In this document: piece by piece, positions 10,404-21,537 of the stretch
Position numbering within the stretch: position 1 is the stretch's first letter
How the letters are laid out: the number at the start of each line of letters is the position of its first letter
Assembly (NCBI GenBank): GCA_025399215.1
Contig: MU621214.1
Coordinates: 1-50,517 of the forward strand
From: Globomyces pollinis-pini
Taxonomy: Eukaryota; Chytridiomycota; Chytridiomycetes; Rhizophydiales; Globomycetaceae
DNA: 50,517 nucleotides
Direction of reading: 5' to 3'
Program-made: the position numbers and the translations under genes
The notes under the pieces: model-generated
Told to the model about the DNA's origin: nothing
What the model saw: the letters and a program-made list of their open reading frames with translations, nothing else
The model's database searches: none

Positions 10404-12324
10404 TTATTGTTCCATAATCACCGTTCGTTCATATTTCAGACAATCTTGAAGGGACACAGGTACTTTAGGTATTTCGGTAGAGTTATTGTGGTTCTTCTTT
10501 TTCAATTTTTCGAGTAATGTTAACCGTTTCGTTGTAAGTCTCTTGCAAACAGACATATGGTGACTCCAATGCTCCCTACCAGTCAGAAAAAAATAAAAAC
10601 ACACTTTTGACAATCAACTCCGCAATACCAAACTTGGCGGCACGATCCACACGATCTCAAATTATTTGGATTCCCACAATATCCACACAATGCTTGTTGT
10701 TTTCGCATTGATCGTTGTATTCCAGGCGGCTTTCCAGGTTCTGCTGTTTTGGATGGTTGACGGTTTTCGCAAATTCCCCGAGATAGTCTCTTTAACCTGC
10801 TGAATCGAGAAGGAAATGCATGAGCAAGATCATCAGTCAAATCGCTGATATCAATATAAAATGGGTCATAAAACTTCTTTGAGAGATAGTTCTTTGCTTT
10901 TAAAACTGTCCTTTCAATATTCCGCTTCCTTTTATTGTTGGCACTACTCCAAGTATCCAATAAAGCCTGGTAGCCTTCATTTCCTCTCATATCTCTCATC
11001 CCTACCGAATCTTCAGGAAGCCTAAAAATCAGCAAAATCTAATTGATATTACGGCGCCATAGCTCCATCTAGTATTAGACATTGGCCGATGGAATCTTTT
11101 TCAGAATACACGTCAATGAGTTCAATTAAATGTTCAAAATGATCTCCTAAATCGTATGTATACTGCAGTCTTTTCTGTTTTTGGTGTTTGAATAAATCTT
11201 CTAACGTATACTTTGTGTCATCCATTACAACATAACCATTTAAAGGCAAATGCATCATATCAATGAGATTACATTCAACTGGCCCGAATTGGGCTCCATC
11301 TTTCAAATCAGTAAATATATATCCATGATAATTTCGACACCATCCAAATAGAGGACATAAAATCTTATCTTGGAACGTGCTTAACCGCATTGAACTAGAT
11401 ACAGTTATTCTTCTGAATATCTTTGGTTTGATATCTTTCAAGGATATGTCCAGTATGTAATCTAAGGGTTTCGTTGACTTTTTTGATTTTCTGTAGTTTT
11501 GTATCTCTAATTCCTTACGGTTGATTAACACATTCACAAATTGAACAGCAGGTTCCCTAATACAATTATCGGTATGATCCATTTGAGAGTAAAGATATTG
11601 TGATGATATTGTATGAATTGCTGTTTGGCAAATATCATCATAGATTTCTTCTAAACCTGAAAAATAAGCACCTTTATATAAAAAAAGTACCCCAAAGCAT
11701 AACGGATTTATTTTCACTTGGTATAGGTACAAATTGATTGGGATCTATCGTAAAACATAATTGAATCTATACCAGTAAAAAAAATTGGGTGAATATCAGC
11801 AATATTGTCATTTGCATGAATATGAATTTTTGGATTGAATTTCAGATATTTGGAATTCTCAAAGTACTTTTTATGTAAATTCCAAGCTTCCCTATAGATA
11901 TAAGTGTTAAATGAAATTACTGATATTGTATCCTCTGTGTGGGGTTAGGTTGTCCATTTTTATGCTTTAGAGAGTAACCAGGAAGAGCAGCTTGTATGGA
12001 AGAATTTAAATTCATTTCCCGGAGTTTTCCATTAACTTTAGAGACTGATTTTGATTTCAATGATTCCAAGGATGGTTTGACTTTCAGTCTGCTGTGATTC
12101 ATTGTAATTCCTACATTAATATAACTGGAATGAGATGATTTCGAATCCAAGTCAGAACCCAATTCAGAATTTCTTGAATTTCGATGGATTACTTTACATT
12201 GAGAAGAATCATCCCCTGCAACTAACGCAACACTCTGATTAGATTCCTCTGATATTTGGTCACTTATGGATTCATCGCTATCAGATACATCAATTGAGTC
12301 CCATTTTGAATAGTCAATTGGCAT
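10404..12324 (-). CDS. MM3350-like (pRiA4b ORF-3) domain and MYND zinc-finger fusion protein
   Basis: Five introns (29, 28, 34, 31, 29 nt) leave exactly 590 codons. The N-terminus MPIDYSKWDSIDVSDSD resembles the KWD-acidic start of Cdc37-type proteins and leads into a Ser/Asp-rich region. The middle holds an MM3350-like fold: LDISLKDIKPKIFRRITV, the LFGWCRNYHGYIF segment, YTYDLGDHFEHLIELIDV, and APLPEDSVG. A MYND finger follows near the end: CGYCGN, CGSCRQVWYC, DCQKEHW, HHMSVC, with the last cysteines restored by splicing. The MM3350 domain is best known from bacterial and mobile-element proteins of unknown biochemistry; MYND fingers usually bind proline-rich partners. A regulatory or adaptor role is possible but not shown. 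Confidence 0.82.
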
Positions 12325-12543
12325 GTTTATAAACTACAGTGAGAAAAAAACCAACCAGTCACAAATATTCCACAAACAACATTCCACCTACCATTAGATC
12401 TGTTGATAGAAAGGTTTTATTTAGTTCCTGATCAAAAAATGTGATTTGTTGGATTTGATTTTGGATCCTATTATTTTTCTTTACCTTTTACCTTCCCTTC
12501 CATTGGATTGTTTACTTCAATTCATTACCCTTTTACTGATTCA

Positions 12544-13260
12544 ATGGAAAATAATGTTAATCATGTTATCACCCCTATTATCGCTGTTAGACCCGGCAGA
12601 AGAGGATACAATATCACTTGTATAATCATAGATACAAAAAGTATGTTGATTAAATCTCACAATTACGTAGGAGAGAAACCAATAAACCAGAAAGGTCAAC
12701 CTCTCTTTTCAATTTTGGTCTCAGATGCATCAGGATCAATCATTTTGTCTTTATGGGGTGAGGAATACAATCATCTAAATCCTGGTATATTTTTAGAAAT
12801 GTATTAAAACAAAAGGCGATATGTTGAAATTGACTGATATGTATGATATCCATTTTAATTTTTAAAGAGTCGCAACACTACGTAATAATAGATGTCAGTT
12901 GGTATTGGAAAGAACTGGAAAAATCCGAAGGTATGGTGAAGATCTATTGCTCATGTCGCCAAATCCAAATATGTCTCATGTGAAATGGAAAGAAGTTGAT
13001 ACCAAATCAAATCTACCGATTTTCGTAATGAATTGAAGTTTAACAATGATTAGGAACCAGCAGGACAATTTCCATATACAGGTACGTTACAAATTTAAGT
13101 CTCATTTTGTGTTAGATTGGGTAAAGACTTTTTAACTCATTTCGATTAGTCTTCACTACCAGGGACCAGTTCAACCGACACCATGATTCCATGGGAGGTT
13201 TATGCTCGAGAGCCTGAAGCTGTAGATCCTAGACGTCATAAACACCAAAGATTGGTTTAA
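12544..13260 (+). CDS. SOSS-B/NABP-like single-stranded DNA-binding OB-fold protein
   Basis: Six introns of 27-34 nt leave exactly 179 codons (178 aa). The OB fold is visible: NITCIIIDTK, LFSILVSDASGSIILSLWG, LNPGDMLKLTDIVATLRNN, and CQLVLERTGKIRRYGEDLL, the order and spacing seen in SOSS-B1/hSSB1. A C-terminal tail of about 55 residues is unstructured. Relatives bind ssDNA and work with the SOSS/Integrator complex in double-strand-break repair. Joining the 3' end in frame needs a 5-nt microexon at 13116-13120. The ATG chosen is the first in the frame; the open frame continues slightly upstream without another ATG. Confidence 0.82.
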
Positions 13261-13350
13261 ACAATATATCCCTTGTAAAATTAATTATACACTACCGTGA
13301 AATACAAATTCAACACTCATATTCAGTTTCTGGTAAAGATTCATAATATT

Positions 13351-13942
13351 TTATTTAGTAACGGTTTTTATCCATCCCAATGCTTTCAATTTTCTGGAAA
13401 CGCCAGGAACAATCAATGCTGTCAAACCGATTTTAATAGGTGCAAAGAGTTTAGTCATACCCATAGCTAAGAGCACATTCGTAGAGATTCTAACAAATGT
13501 TGGATCCTGAGTCCAAGCCGGTAACCAGTCATAACGGTTATGTAAAGGTTCAGTTGGTTCATGTTTTTCTGTTTCTAATCCAAAAAAGGTACGGACCTTG
13601 TTGAATAACTTTGTAAGATCTTTTCCAGTAAAATTCTGGGAAGTAATGTAGTAATAGCAACCACAAAAGCTATTTATAAATTGAAGGTAAAAATAATTAC
13701 GTTGAGAAAGAGAAGATTGAGTAAATCCCTAAAGCCAATAATCCATATTCCTTGCTCAATTGGGTAAAGGTAGGAAGAGAGCGCGTTTGGAAAGTAGGAC
13801 GGAACAGAGGTGTTTTGTGTGTGGTTTTGACCAATGAGTATGGGCGTATCAAGCCCAATCCAGCACCAGAATTACGGAAGAGTGAGGAAGGAGTTTGGAA
13901 AGTTGCTGGGGAAAATCTCTGAATTCTGAATAGTTTAAACAT
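13351..13942 (-). CDS. Mitochondrial DUF1279 (FAM210-like) inner-membrane protein
   Basis: One 31-nt intron (13670-13700) leaves 187 codons. The N-terminus (MFKLFRIQRFSP, many Arg/Ser/Thr and no acids) is a typical mitochondrial targeting sequence. The body has QLSKEYGLLALGIYSIFSF and, near the end, MGMTKLFAPIKIGLTALIV followed by RKLKALGW, which is the DUF1279 pattern (a YG..ALG.Y helix and a KL..P.R/K..T helix). Family members sit in the mitochondrial inner membrane; animal FAM210A/B are linked to mitochondrial protein synthesis and respiration. A pyrimidine-rich stretch ending in an AG just upstream of the ATG may be the 3' end of a 5'-UTR intron. Confidence 0.78.
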
Positions 13943-14197
13943 TCCGTTGTTTCTGTAAATAAAAAAAAAGAAACTCAAGAAGTAAATATAAGAAATCAAG
14001 TACAAAACGTGTTTGCCTTACGCACTGTTGTCTCATTTCATTTGGGTGCAAAAATAATAAACTAGCAGGTTCTATTCATACATCAAAACCGCGTTTTTAT
14101 TAAATCAAATTCTATAAAGATTTGGTATCAATGGTCCTTTTTAAGTTTCGATTAAATATAGTTTAATAGTCCCCTCCTAATATTTAATACAAAAGTT

Positions 14198-14997
14198 CTA
14201 TTCACCTCCATCTGAATCAGCACCTACTGCATCATTATCGGAATCGTAATAGTCATTGACATAATCATTATCCTCATCTCCCATCTCATCATCATCTTCT
14301 CCTTGCAAGCCTTCTGCATCCGAGTCATCTTCATTCTACAGTGTTACCTAATTGAGCAAGTAAATACCTCTTGTTTATCTGCGTTTCCTTGATCCTCAAC
14401 ATCTGCAAGACTAGCCAATCTGGCCATGTAGTCAATGTTCTAGTTGTAAGTTTGAACAGCAACAATTACCAATAAACCTTCATTGCTATTCAGTTTTGCA
14501 ATTGATTGTAATTCCTCAGGAAAGAATTCATAATCTATCCAATTAAGAGATATGGATTACTGATTTTAAGTTTAGAATATCCAGTCCGAAAGCTCGCTTT
14601 CTTTATCCTTTTTGTATACCTATCAGTATATCGTTCCATTTCTACACCATCAACAATTAACATTGCAAACCTGGCTTAGGATGTTCTGGTTCAATAAAAT
14701 AAAACAGTGCCTTCATTTTCTCTTCCATCTTAACTTTGGTATCATAAATCTCAGATTCGTTGTCGTTCAAGACCTTGAACATTGGTAAATCTGGTAACGT
14801 CTAAAAAATTAATACTATACAGATGGTATAGATAAAATAAGTGTATAAATAGATACTGGTAGATGAATAAGTATTACAGGATACAATTGTTTCTCGTTGT
14901 AGTCTAAACTCAATCCAATGGGAGTTTGTAGATCCCCATACTGATTCTTTTTACTTCCCCAACCTCCTCTTCCACCACCTCGGCCTCCTCTACTCAT
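14198..14997 (-). CDS. RNA polymerase III subunit RPC7/Rpc31
   Basis: Five introns (77, 29, 26, 30, 32 nt) leave exactly 202 codons. The N-terminus is Gly/Arg-rich (MSRGGRGGGRGGWG), then GLSLDYNEKQLYPTLPDLP, a middle with TKRIKKASFRTGYSKLK and YEFFPEELQ, and a very acidic C-terminus (EDDDEMGDEDNDYVNDYYD). This order is characteristic of Rpc31/RPC7, part of the Rpc82-Rpc34-Rpc31 trimer that recruits TFIIIB for transcription of tRNA and 5S genes in the nucleus. The 77-nt first intron is an outlier in this window. Confidence 0.87.
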
Positions 14998-15082
14998 CAC
15001 TACCAATCAAATTGTTGTGTAGATTACATTATAACCTCAAAAAGAAAAATAAAAAATTCAGTCCACTTCACTTTAAACTATA

Positions 15083-16603
15083 ATGAAGAACTTTTATGAT
15101 ACAGGAGCAGCAATTTTAGGGAAATTGTACAAACAGCAAGGAACAATCAAAGCGTTAGTAATGGCAGAGAAAGTTGTGGACAAGAAACTATTATACGCTG
15201 TGGTAAAGTACTACTTGATAATTGGATTAGATTTGTGAGACTTTAAAATGTTTGAATACTATTTTTAAATCATATTTTTAGATAGACAAGTCATTGAACT
15301 TATCATGGAAAATTCAGGAATTGCAAAGGCAGAGAAGAAAGTATTCAAAAGTATCGTTCTCATATCTTTAGCTATCCAAACCTTTACTGACAATCTTAAT
15401 TTACGATTTACTTTTTGGAAAAGGAATCAAATCTGGTGGAGCTTATAAACCTTTGGTATTAAAACATCGAGCAAGGTTGAATGCTGAATTAGTTAAAATT
15501 AAAATTAAAAGAAGATGCAAAGATAATAAGGATTTGATACCAGATCATATCCGAAATGCAATTGTTATCCCTCGATACGTTAGAGTGAATACCATAAAAG
15601 TCACAGTGGAAAATACCATTCAACACTTTACCAAAAATGGATACAATCTCATTTCATTTGAATCTATGTTTGAAAATAACTTTCCGTACTCTTGTTTAAC
15701 CAATTGATTACTTAGAGCTAAGTCCATGTGTAAAGATAAACACCTACCTGAATTACTTGTTCTACCACCTTCAGCAGATTTACACGAAGATGATTATTTA
15801 TTAAAAGGAAACATTATACTTCAGGTATTGAATCAAGTTTGTTGACCTTTAGGATAAAGCTTCATGTTTCCCAGCATTTGTATTGAACGCACCAAAGAAT
15901 TCCGTTTGTATAGATGGATGGTTTATTTATTTAATTAACTATTAGTGCTGCTCCAGGAAATAAAACTAGTCATTTATCTGCTATAATGGAAAACACAGGA
16001 AAAATATTCGCTTTTGATATGGATAGAAAAAGACTTGATACACTTGAGAGATTAACAGGGAGAGCAGGATGCAAAAATATTGATGCGGTACATGGAAACT
16101 TTCTAGAGACAAATCCAATGGATAAGAGATTTGCAAATGTAATTATCATCCACTTATCTCAGGTTGAATATATGCTTTTGGACCCCTCTTGCTCCGGTTC
16201 TGGTATCGTAGGACGAATGGACCATTTAGTACAAGACATTGTACCAGAAGAATCTAATGCAGAAAGTGCGGAAGATCGAGTCAAGTCTTTGGCCGAGTTC
16301 CAAAAAGAGATATTGTTGCATGCATTCAAATTTCCCAAAGTGAAGAGAATTGTATATTCTACGTGTTCAAAGCATAATGAAGAAAATGAACTTGTGGTAA
16401 AGCATGTATTAGAAGAAAACAAAGCTTTCAGATTAGTTCAAGGGAGTTTCCCTACATGGGATAGAAGAGGAGTACCAATCATTAAAGGGGGTATGCTTTT
16501 AAAAGTTTATTGATGATTAGCTAAGCATGTTATTCGTACATTACCCGAGGAGGATAAAACAATTGGATTTTTTGTAGCACATTTTGAAAGGAAACAAAAA
16601 TAA
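15083..16603 (+). CDS. RCM1: rRNA m5C methyltransferase NSUN5/Rcm1
   Basis: Eight introns of 24-32 nt leave exactly 431 codons (430 aa). SAM-binding and catalytic motifs appear in order: CAAPGNKT, FAFDMDRKRLDTL, NVEYMLLDPSCSGSG (catalytic Cys of motif IV) and RIVYSTCS (motif VI Cys). The middle segment DKHLPELLVLPPSADLH with GNIILQDKASCFPAF is typical of the NSUN5/Rcm1 branch. The enzyme methylates a cytosine in large-subunit rRNA (C2278 in yeast 25S) in the nucleolus. The 24-nt intron before VEYMLLDP has no stop and is in frame, so retention would insert eight residues just ahead of the catalytic motif. Confidence 0.92.
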
Positions 16604-16624
16604 TACATCATTATATTTCTCAAA

Positions 16625-16846
16625 TGATCTATTTTAATTTTTGATTCATGAATTGCAGTACTTCATGACTTTTAGCATCGTGTACAATCTGAATTACATT
16701 ATTCTAGTTGGTTACCATACACGATATATGTTGAATTATAAGTTTAATTGTTTAATAGACATGAACTCACACTGTTTCTATGACTTCATAAGATTCACTT
16801 TAATGTCTTGATAAAATTTCTTGAGTTTCAATTTTTCACAGACCAT
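16625..16846 (-). other. Possible small minus-strand gene, structure unresolved
   Basis: Between the NSUN5 stop and the Nup88 start, the minus strand can encode MVCEKLKLKKFYQDIK near an ATG at 16846 and a terminal stretch IVHDAKSHEVLQFMNQKLK ending in TAG. An exon containing ESYEVIET lies between them. I could not join all three in one frame with the intron sizes usual here. The palindrome CATG at 16844-16847 would serve as start for both strands. It may be a real protein of under 80 residues, or chance. Confidence 0.25.
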
Positions 16847-19237
16847 GATTGAAAACCATTGGGTAAATTCAATTGAATCGCATCCAATACTGGATTGGAA
16901 GAACGAAACCAAGGAAACTATCAAAGATTCCAATCATTCTTGTAAATCTTTACTATCTTATCAAAATGGTGATGTCTACATTACAAACAATCACAAAATC
17001 AGAACTTGCAATTTGAGGGATTTTAAACGATCTTTAGAAGACAAAACTCAACCAACTTATAAAGTATTCTGATTTATTTAATGGTGTTCAGAATTTAGTT
17101 ACCTCAGATACAAAATTTGATCAAACGTTAATCAATCAATCTGGTAATATCAATACTTATTGACCATTAGGTTCAATATTGGCTTTATACAATGAAAATG
17201 AAATATCGGTTGCTGTATTGAAAAGCGATATGAATTCAAATTCATCAATCACTTGCAAGTAAGTATTATCTGTTTAACGTTCTAGTACTGTATATGTGGG
17301 AGAGAAATATTACTCAAAAGATTCATATGTTAAGATTGTTAAAGTTTTATGGCATCCACTTTCAGCAAAGAGTTCACATTTGATGGTGTTGACTTCAAAT
17401 GGGATGTTGAGAATGTTTAACGTCTTGGTTGATCTTGAAGAACCAGAGCAATGGTAGGGCAAAATTAATTAACAGAATCCAGTTTTTCACTGTGCCAAAA
17501 GGATACACCAGGGAAAATTGGTGGAAAGGCTTTTGGTCTAAACGTTGAAAAATATCATGCACGAACGTTTACCCTTGGAACTTTCAACAGTGTTAAAGAT
17601 GGATGGTCAATAGTCACCGTGTATGGTCTGTTAGAATCAGGAGATTTAGTATCAATATGTCCAGTTTTACCAAATGATTCCAGAATATCACTAGATTGGG
17701 TGAAGGAAACAATAGCAACGACCACTTCGGAATGGAATTTAAGCAATAAAGAAGATTCAGTGATTGCTTCCAATTTCTATTGGGCTTTAAAGTGGTTGAC
17801 CGATATCCAAGAAAATTATCATCGTATGGGAATATTTCAACTTATATATAGCGGAAAGGAGTGTCATTCGACCGCTGCAAGACCGTGAACCATTACGATC
17901 GGCACCTTGGAATATAGAACCGGAAAGTGTATATGGTTTGGAAAAGTTTGGGATACCTGTTCAGTTAAGTGTAACACACACAGCAATATCACCTATTATC
18001 ACACTAGCGTTTGATTCTGGCAACTTAGTACTTGGTTTGGTCATGCAAACGGTTTTGCCTGTCTGGGTCACTGATAAAGTATAAATTCACCTAACTAACC
18101 ATAGTCACAATTTGAAATTATTTATAGCTTAACAGTTCACGAGGTTATTACAGTGAGTTCAGGATTCTCCTCAAATATTGACTTATATTGTGACCGACAT
18201 TTAGTAGATACAATATTTTATAGAAGTGCTAATGGAATCTATCAAATTCAGCTTGATATTGGTCGGTATCTTGATGAGTCGCAATTGATTGACGTTGAAA
18301 AGCCATTGGCAAGTGTTAGACAGTTAATTGATACTGGAAATGAGTAATCCTTTTTGATAACAATGTAGCGTCATCACTGGATTTCAGATCATTTCGGATT
18401 TGACTTTGGGGCCATCCTATATTTGTCTAGTGTCAACTGGGCAATTAATTGCCGACTTGATATTCAAAGTGCATAATCAACAAAAAGCAGTTCAAACTGT
18501 CGACCCGAAAAATGTCAAAACATTGTCCGATTTTGATTATTCTGCCTTGGATTGTGTGGCAAAAATGTCTACACTATCTACCAAAAGCAAACCATATCCT
18601 GAATTTATTGACAAAGAATCTTTCAAAAAAGTAGGGGAAAACATAGTGGAGACTAGAAAAAAAATTCAAATTATTGTATCAGGATTTGCAAAGTTGAAAC
18701 AAAGGTAAAGAAATATATTTCACAATGAAAGAGTTGAGGAACTTGAGAACGCACAAACTAGTCAAGCCGAGACAACCGTTAAGGTGGAGGAACAAATACT
18801 AAGACTGAAAACCAAATCAACTGAAGTAACGAAACGGTTCAAGGAACTTAAATCTCGCAATGAAATTCAATACCAAAGAATTACAACTATTTTGGAGATA
18901 TTGTATGATCTAACTCAGCCAAAACTTTCATCTCAAGAAATCAAATGGTTTAAAGAAATGACCATGATGAATAACGAATTTGAGAATCATCATAAACCAA
19001 CCGTAGAACATGTGAGTAGATCCAACATTAATTTTTTAGTTAAAGAAACGTATTGCCAGCATTGATACAACTGAAGAAAAGGACAACCAATTTGAAATTG
19101 TCTTGGGTACTCAACAAGTTAGAGATGTGCAAAGGAATCTAAAGGAAGAGTCTGAAGAATTAAAATCGCTGACAAAACGCATAGCAACAATGAATTTGAT
19201 GGTTGATAATCTTTTAGCACAAAATGAAAATAAATGA
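16845..19237 (+). CDS. Nucleoporin Nup88/Nup82
   Basis: About ten short introns split a protein of roughly 690-700 residues. The N-terminus (MIENHWVNSIESHPILDW) matches the short helix that opens Nup88/Nup82, followed by beta-propeller blades with recurring strands (VYITNNHKIRTCN, KIVKVLWHPLSAKSSHLMVL, GMLRMFNVL). The C-terminal third is a coiled coil (residues like KRFKELKSRNEIQYQRIT), as expected for the part that assembles with Nup62 and Nup214 on the cytoplasmic face of the nuclear pore and anchors mRNA export factors. Divergence is high, as usual for this family; the blade pattern plus C-terminal coil supports the call. The initiating ATG is the first in frame after a CAG. Confidence 0.8.
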
Positions 19238-19747
19238 TTTTGCTTTTTTGATTGACCACAATGTGTCGAATTGTCACAAGAGCATTTTTTGTTTCAACGT
19301 ATTTTAAAACGAAACTGAATCAAATCATCACTTTAGAAATGTATAAAATCCTTGATCCTCTACTTTATTAAAGAATAATCAACATTTCTGGTTACTGTGT
19401 ACTATTTTTTCTTTGTTGTTATACGTACAACACCGTTTGATGTGTGACATACCGAAAAAGGAATACGGATCGGATATGGTTGAAATGAAATACGGGCCGT
19501 AAGTTGGATGTGAAGTTGAGACATTAGTACTAGTAGAGACACTGAATGACGAGCAAATGTCCCCAATAGATACGCTGGGATTCAACAGTTTCGAATGATT
19601 CTTTTAACGGAACAGATTGAGGATTTTAAAAGTTTTTAAACGGGCACAACACCAATTGCCTCGTCTTGTGATCAAGCCTTTTTACTTGGTGGATCACAAG
19701 AATTCAGTTATAAGCGATGGTTTGTTGATTGTTTTTTTGAAATACAA
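19238..19747. other. Intergenic region with GH1 promoter
   Basis: This 510-bp spacer holds the 3' end of Nup88 and the promoter of the GH1 gene. It contains a TTGTCACAA motif at 19271-19279, also present near the SAS10 start, and an inverted repeat at 19665-19700. A minus-strand open frame of 68 codons (19379-19585) has Ser/Thr-rich composition but no supporting feature, and I do not call it a gene. Confidence 0.55.
19665..19700. promoter_or_regulatory. Inverted repeat CTTGTGATC/GATCACAAG upstream of GH1
   Basis: A perfect 9-bp inverted repeat with an 18-bp spacer ends 47 bp before the beta-glucosidase ATG. It could be a binding site for a dimeric regulator or a 5'-UTR hairpin. Function is inferred from position only. 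Confidence 0.4.
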
Positions 19748-21280
19748 ATGTTGGTTCTAGTGACATTGATCCCATTCATATTTGGGAAAGTGATTGAAAA
19801 CCCAGTGGATTACAAACCTTTATTAAACCCATCCATCCATTCAAACGCGTCCAATTCGTTACCATCCGATTTTCTATGGGGTTATGCTACAGCTGCAACT
19901 CAGAATGAAGGATCTACTAACGTTGATGGGAAAACGGATTCAATTTGGGATGTCTTTTCAAGAAAGTCTGGAAAGATTGTTGATGGAACTTCTCCAGAGT
20001 ATGGTGTTGATGAATACAAAAGATATACTGAAATTGTTGAATTGTTAAAGATTGCTGGGGCAAATACATATCGAATGTCAATTGCATGGACCAGATTAGT
20101 TCCTGGTGGATTTAAGAATTCTCCTGTGAATGCTTTGGCCATTAAACATTATAACAACGTTTTTGATTTACTCCTACGTAATGGAATAACTCCTATGGTG
20201 ACATTATATCATTTTGACATGCCTGCCGTATTGGAAACAAAATATAAAGGGTTCTTGAACACTGATCGGTTCACTGAAGATTATGTATATTTTGCTGAAC
20301 AAGCATTTTCTGCATTTGGAGATCGTATCAAGTATTGGATTACATTTAATGAACCAATTACCACATGCACAGCTGGTTATGGAATTGGAGAACATGCACC
20401 TGGTTATAATATCAATCCATTAAAAGGTGATTGGAGTTTCACTCCATTAGATCTTGTACGATGTGGTCATACGCATCTTGTTGCTCATGCTCATGCTGTT
20501 AACCTCTACCGAACCAAATTCAAATCTCAAAATGGAAAGATATCAATGGCTAATAATTTGAGTTGGGGGGAACCAATGTCAAATGATCCTGAAGACGTGA
20601 ACGCAACTCAAAATTTCTTGGATGCCAATTATGGTTGGTTTGAAGATGTCTTGAATTTTGGTGATTATCCACAAAGTCTAAAGAATTTCATTTCTGTCTT
20701 GTTACCAAAGTTTTCTGAAGAACAAAAGAAATTACTCAAGGGATCTACCGATTTTATCGCTGTGAATCATTATACTGCCAATTATATCGGGAAATGGGGT
20801 TATAAAGGACAAGGTTTTGAAGATGGAAATCCTTTTATGAGATTCTCACGAGGATTTTTCGATAAAAATGGAAATCGATTGGGTAATCGTGGAGCACCAA
20901 AGTGGTTGTTTAACGCTCCTTGGGCGTTTGAAAAATCTCTTGATTATATAACTAAGCAATATGGGAATCGCGATATTTATGTCACTGAAAATGGGTTTTC
21001 TGTATTTGAAGAGCCATGGATGAGTGTTGAATTGGCCCTGAAAGATACTGCAAGAGTGGATTATCATCATCATTATTTGGCAGCCATGCAACGATCCATT
21101 TCAAAAGGTTCTAAAGTAAAAGGTTATATGGCATGGACTCTCATAGATAACTTTGAATGGGCAGCTGGATATACTCAACCATTTGGTTGCACTAAATTTG
21201 ATCGCAAAACTGGAAAGCGTTGGTTGAAGGATTCAGCATACTACCTACGCGATTACTTTGGTTTGGCAATTACTAAGTAG
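19748..21280 (+). CDS. Secreted family GH1 beta-glucosidase
   Basis: Intronless, 510 residues. A signal peptide is likely (MLVLVTLIPFIFG, cleaved near K14). GH1 landmarks: DFLWGYATAATQNEGS at 41-56, acid/base Glu in TFNEP (about 199-203), catalytic nucleophile Glu in VTENG (about 412-416), and the substrate-pocket motif LIDNFEWAAGY near the end. It has several N-glycosylation sequons. The enzyme should release glucose from beta-glucosides such as cellobiose outside the cell or in the secretory pathway. Length is typical for the family. Specificity between beta-glucosidase and related beta-glycosidases cannot be settled here. Lack of introns sets it apart from most neighbours, but the transporter and mannosyltransferase genes are also intronless, so this alone does not show transfer. 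Confidence 0.93.
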   Translation: MLVLVTLIPFIFGKVIENPVDYKPLLNPSIHSNASNSLPSDFLWGYATAATQNEGSTNVDGKTDSIWDVFSRKSGKIVDGTSPEYGVDEYKRYTEIVELLKIAGANTYRMSIAWTRLVPGGFKNSPVNALAIKHYNNVFDLLLRNGITPMVTLYHFDMPAVLETKYKGFLNTDRFTEDYVYFAEQAFSAFGDRIKYWITFNEPITTCTAGYGIGEHAPGYNINPLKGDWSFTPLDLVRCGHTHLVAHAHAVNLYRTKFKSQNGKISMANNLSWGEPMSNDPEDVNATQNFLDANYGWFEDVLNFGDYPQSLKNFISVLLPKFSEEQKKLLKGSTDFIAVNHYTANYIGKWGYKGQGFEDGNPFMRFSRGFFDKNGNRLGNRGAPKWLFNAPWAFEKSLDYITKQYGNRDIYVTENGFSVFEEPWMSVELALKDTARVDYHHHYLAAMQRSISKGSKVKGYMAWTLIDNFEWAAGYTQPFGCTKFDRKTGKRWLKDSAYYLRDYFGLAITK

Positions 21281-21537
21281 TATTTAAACTAAATAAATGA
21301 ACGACAATATAAAAAGATGTTCAGTTGCATATCTGATTGGCAATAAGATTAATTTTAATTGGGACAAGATTTGATACTTATAATGTAAGCATTTCGTGTA
21401 CCTCTGACGGGGTTCTTTCATACTTTGAGTTGAATTGGTATCAAGATTCCAAAAAAAAAAAAATATACTCAAAACTAAAAAACACTGAAATGATAATGTA
21501 AAACGATCTTGTTTGGTGTACAAAAAGTTCATACTAA

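Noticed and set aside
19379..19585. 68-codon minus-strand frame between Nup88 and GH1
   Set aside because: Ser/Thr-rich and without start context, conserved motif or plausible flanking exon; kept only as part of the intergenic note.
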